DNA of 16,846 nucleotides, taken from assembly GCA_041687755.1 (NCBI GenBank), contig JBDNJM010000171.1, forward strand, positions 1 through 16,846, in the 5' to 3' direction. The notes under the pieces are model-generated. The model was not told the origin of the DNA, searched no databases, and saw only the letters and a program-made list of their open reading frames with translations. Every line of letters begins with the position of its first letter. Positions within the stretch are counted from its first letter, which is position 1. A program made the translations under genes and the position numbers. Source of the stretch: JBDNJM01 sp041687755 (lineage in GTDB: Bacteria > Planctomycetota > UBA1135 > GCA-002686595). Shown here in pieces: positions 14,323 to 16,846 of the stretch.

Positions 14323-15003
14323 TCAGCGAGTGACCGAGCTCTGCCAGAAGTTTGGCGTCGCCCAGAGCACGTCAGGGCCGTTCGCGATGATGTTGGCGGA
14401 CTCGAGGCTCGGCAGACCCGGCTCGGAGTGCAGCAGGTACGTCATGCCGCTCTCGGTCACGCGCTGGTCGACCCGGAGGCCTTGCTCGAGGGCGTAGCGC
14501 TCGACTTCGCCGGGGGTCCAGGTGTCGGGGAAGCCGACGACGACGCCGCCGGGCAGGGCCCAGATGACCTCGCGGCTGGAGCTGGGGTAGAACGCGGGCG
14601 AGAAGCGGCCGTCGGTCTCGATGCGGCCGAGGTCCTCGGCGATGCGCAGCGGGTCGGAGTTGTCGAACTGCCACAGGCGCACGCCTTCGCTGCTCGAGTC
14701 CAGCTCGTTGGCGTTGCCGAGCGAGGCGAGCACGAGTTCCGCGCCGGCGCTCGTCGGACCGAACTCGATCAGCAGGTCTTCGGCCAGGGTCAGCGAGGCG
14801 GTGCGCTCACCGTCGCGGTAGGTGAAGGCACGCCCTTGGATGGCGGTGCCAGCGCCGCGGTCGTAGGACTCGGAGTCGTATTGGGGCTCGGCCTCGCGTT
14901 CGGCGGCGGAGGTGGAGCCGACCTCGGTCTGGCTCTGGGTGGGGCTGCCGCACGCGGCGAGAAACAGGCCGGGGACGAGCGCGAGGAGCTGCTTGGAAGC
15001 CAT
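14323..15003 (-). CDS. Lipoprotein resembling a stand-alone S8 peptidase prodomain
   Basis: ATG at 15003 opens a lipoprotein signal 'LLALVPGLFLAACGSP' with lipobox Cys18, then an acidic Ser/Glu-rich spacer to about residue 50. The rest resembles the prodomain that precedes the catalytic domain in many lipoprotein subtilases: 'IAEDLGRIETDGRFSPAFYP', then 'GGVVVGFPDTWTPGEVERYA', 'GMTYLLHSE', 'SLESANIIANGPDVLWATPN' and a final 'FW'. The end of that block (here 'ATPNFWQSSVTR') is normally followed directly by the catalytic domain; here the chain stops. The gene lies 116 bases downstream of the S8 peptidase gene on the same strand, so they are probably co-transcribed. It may act in trans as folding helper or inhibitor of that peptidase. 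Longer in-frame starts up to 15306 overlap the peptidase gene antiparallel to sense and are Arg-rich, hence rejected. Confidence 0.75.
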   Translation of the reverse strand: MASKQLLALVPGLFLAACGSPTQSQTEVGSTSAAEREAEPQYDSESYDRGAGTAIQGRAFTYRDGERTASLTLAEDLLIEFGPTSAGAELVLASLGNANELDSSSEGVRLWQFDNSDPLRIAEDLGRIETDGRFSPAFYPSSSREVIWALPGGVVVGFPDTWTPGEVERYALEQGLRVDQRVTESGMTYLLHSEPGLPSLESANIIANGPDVLWATPNFWQSSVTR

Positions 15004-15119
15004 GGAATACAGGGGTCGAATGGGTCGGACTTGATCGGGGTGGTGGGCCGGACGGGCCGGCCTGGAAGGGGGCGCGGGAGTGAGCACCGCGGAGAGCGCC
15101 AGCGCGGGCGCGAGCCGCA

Positions 15120-16702
15120 TCAACGGCCGTGGAATTCGAAGCGCGCGCGCGTCAGAGTTCCGGCGTCGGGGGTAGCGAGGTCGCGTGCGCGCAGGGTCCA
15201 GGTGCCGTTGACGGTCTCGCCGAGGCAGCGCGCGACGCCGAAGCGCCAGTCGTCCAAGCGCGGGAGCAAGACGCCGCCCGTGGCTTGGGCGAAGTGCGGT
15301 TCGCACAAGATCGATTCGGTCCCCGCCGGGCTAATCAGGGTCAGCTCAAGGTCGGCCCAGTAGTCGTGGTCTTCAACGTCCACGTGGCAGGTGATGTACT
15401 CGAGCTTGGTGAGCGTCGAGCCGGTGATGTTGAAGTCCACCTCGATGCCGGTGATGTCGTTGTCCGGAATGGCGCCGGAGGTGACGGCGATCCAGTCCGT
15501 GTCTTCGGTCGCGAGGGCCGACTTGAGGGTCCAGGTGGCGGCCTCGGTGACCGCGGCGGAGGCGTCCACAACGCCGAAGCCGTAGTCGTGGTTGATGTCG
15601 AACCCGGCGCCGTTGGTGGTCCAGTCGGCGTCGCCCGTGTCGTTGCGGCGGGCGGTCGTGGCCAGGATCCAGCGCGCGTCGCTCCAGGACAGCTGCGGGC
15701 GGGCTTCGAGCATCAGGGCGACCGCGCCTGCGACGACAGGCGTCGCGGACGACGTGCCGCCGAAGTTCGCGGTGTAGTCCGCGTCCGAGAGGTCGCTGCC
15801 ACTGCCGTCGTTGTAGCCGGAGGCCCCGGTCAGGTCGACGGTGGTGACGCCGACGCCGTTGCCGGACGAGGGGGCGGAGACCCACAGGTTGGCGCCGCGC
15901 TCGGAGTACACCGAGCGATCCCCGTCGTTGTCGACCGCCGCGACCGCGATCACGCCGAAGTGACTCGCGTAGCCGTCGTAGTTCGAGTTGTCGACGAGGT
16001 CGCCCGAGCTGTCGGCGCCGTTGCCGGCGGCCCAGCAGTAGATCTGACCGAGTCCGCCGCGACCGCTGGTGACACCGCTCATGATCGCTGAGCGCCAGGC
16101 GACGGGGGAGTCGGAGAGGATCCCCAGCTCGTCGGCGGGACCCCAGGAATTGTTCGAGACGTCGACGACCTGCCGTCGCGCGTCATGGCCTTGGCCTGGT
16201 TGGCGATGGTGTTGTTGGCCAGCAGGTTGAAGCCGACGACCTCGGCCTCGTACGCGACACCGCTGATGCCGCGGGCGTTCGTGCCGACGCCGGCCGCAAC
16301 GCCGCCGCAGGCGGAGCCGTGGTCGCCCGAGGCCGGGTTCGAGTCGCCGTCGATGTAGTCGTAGCTGCCGCCGGGCGGCACGTTGTAGACGAGGTCGGGG
16401 TGCTCGATCTGGAAACCGTTATCGACGATCGAGATGCGCGTGCCCGTGCCGGTGGTGCCCGCGGCCCAGGCGGCGCTGACGTTCGCGTCCTCGCCGGTCG
16501 TGCCATTGAACTGGCCGGTGTTGATCAGGTGCCACTGGTTGGGCAGCAGCGGGTCGGCGCCGAGGCCGGGGGCGTCGCCGCCTCCACCCGGAGGCGGGGG
16601 GCCTCCGCCGTCATCGCCACCGCTGCCGCCGCAGGCGGTCAGGGAGGCGAGGGTCACCAGGGCCAGGAGGGCAGGTCGCGCGTCGGTAGAGAAAATGGCC
16701 AT
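15120..16702 (-). pseudogene. S8 (subtilisin/kexin-like) serine peptidase lipoprotein gene with one frameshift
   Basis: ATG at 16702 opens a lipoprotein signal 'LLALVTLASLTACGGSG' (lipobox Cys24) and a Gly/Pro linker. The mature chain starts almost at once with 'QWHLINTGQFNGTTGEDANV', the usual start of the catalytic domain, so no cis prodomain is present. Asp94 lies in 'RISIVDNGFQIEHPDL' and His128 in 'SGDHGSACGGVAAGVG'. At about 16172-16176 sense changes frame ('AMTRDG' then 'QVVDVSNNSWGPADELG'). Oxyanion Asn is in 'YCWAAGNGADSSGD' and the catalytic Ser in 'FGGTSSATPVVAGAVALML'. The last about 130 residues form a P/homoB-like domain as in kexin/furin enzymes ('DYWADLELTLISPAGTES', 'VNGTWTLRARDLATPDAG'). 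Adding one base restores about 527 residues with an intact triad, so the lesion may be recent or a sequence error. The downstream lipoprotein supplies the missing prodomain-like part. Confidence 0.85.
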
Positions 16703-16846
16703 GCGTGCGGGTCGGAGCGAAGGGGACCAAAGGCCGCAGCCGGCGGCCGCGGGACGCCCAGATTCTAGGGGAGTAGGGGGGCCGCGTCTCGCGGCCATCG
16801 TCGAGGCGCGCGTCCGGCCCATGGGGACGGGACGGTCAGGGCGGGG

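Noticed and set aside
15129..16091. A 320-codon plus-strand frame opposite the S8 peptidase
   Set aside because: It is the antisense shadow; the minus strand carries the catalytic Ser, oxyanion Asn and P-like domain.

Overview
The window is a very GC-rich bacterial segment. The secreted-protein repertoire points to the Planctomycetota or a similar lineage: a collagen-like surface protein, a propeller-like protein with a 'SLSGTSPGLPL' C-terminal module, an S8 lipoprotein protease, IPT/TIG-like material and glycine-rich exported proteins. Shine-Dalgarno sequences are weak or absent at most starts, which fits. The assignment rests on protein style only.

Layout. 1-600: the 3' end of an IS3-type transposase and its terminal repeat, then a broken gene resembling the phage DUF669 type. 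628-1098 (+): intact cytidine deaminase. 1360-5913 (-): three adjacent genes for exported proteins, apparently one operon, read as an IPT/TIG-like protein (frameshifted), a collagen-like protein (two frameshifts and an in-frame stop) and a metzincin whose zinc site is damaged. 5914-6794: a mostly empty stretch with one possible broken small secreted gene. 6795-8915 (+): intact NAD-dependent DNA ligase. 9046-9921 (+): ECF sigma factor. 10127-11630 (+): FG-GAP/propeller-like secreted protein with one frameshift. 11656-11924 (-): a DUF502 remnant that has lost its middle. 12084-12160 (+): tRNA-Val(CAC) behind a good promoter. 12287-13126 (+): SAM methyltransferase. 13313-13777 (+): hotdog-fold thioesterase-like protein. 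13881-14207 (+): small exported protein. 14234-14274: strong terminator hairpin between convergent genes. 14323-16702 (-): S8 subtilase lipoprotein (one frameshift), followed by a separate lipoprotein that looks like the prodomain such subtilases normally carry in cis.

Two themes stand out. First, the housekeeping-type genes (ligA, cdd, sigma factor, methyltransferase, hotdog protein) are open throughout, while nearly every exported-protein gene carries a frameshift, stop, deletion or lost catalytic residue. This is either real decay or switching of the surface-protein set, or unpolished sequence that happens to spare the housekeeping genes. Second, the S8 protease and its prodomain-like partner are encoded as two consecutive lipoproteins, which suggests a protease controlled by an inhibitor or folding helper supplied in trans. 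All functions are inferred from reading motifs; no database search was run.
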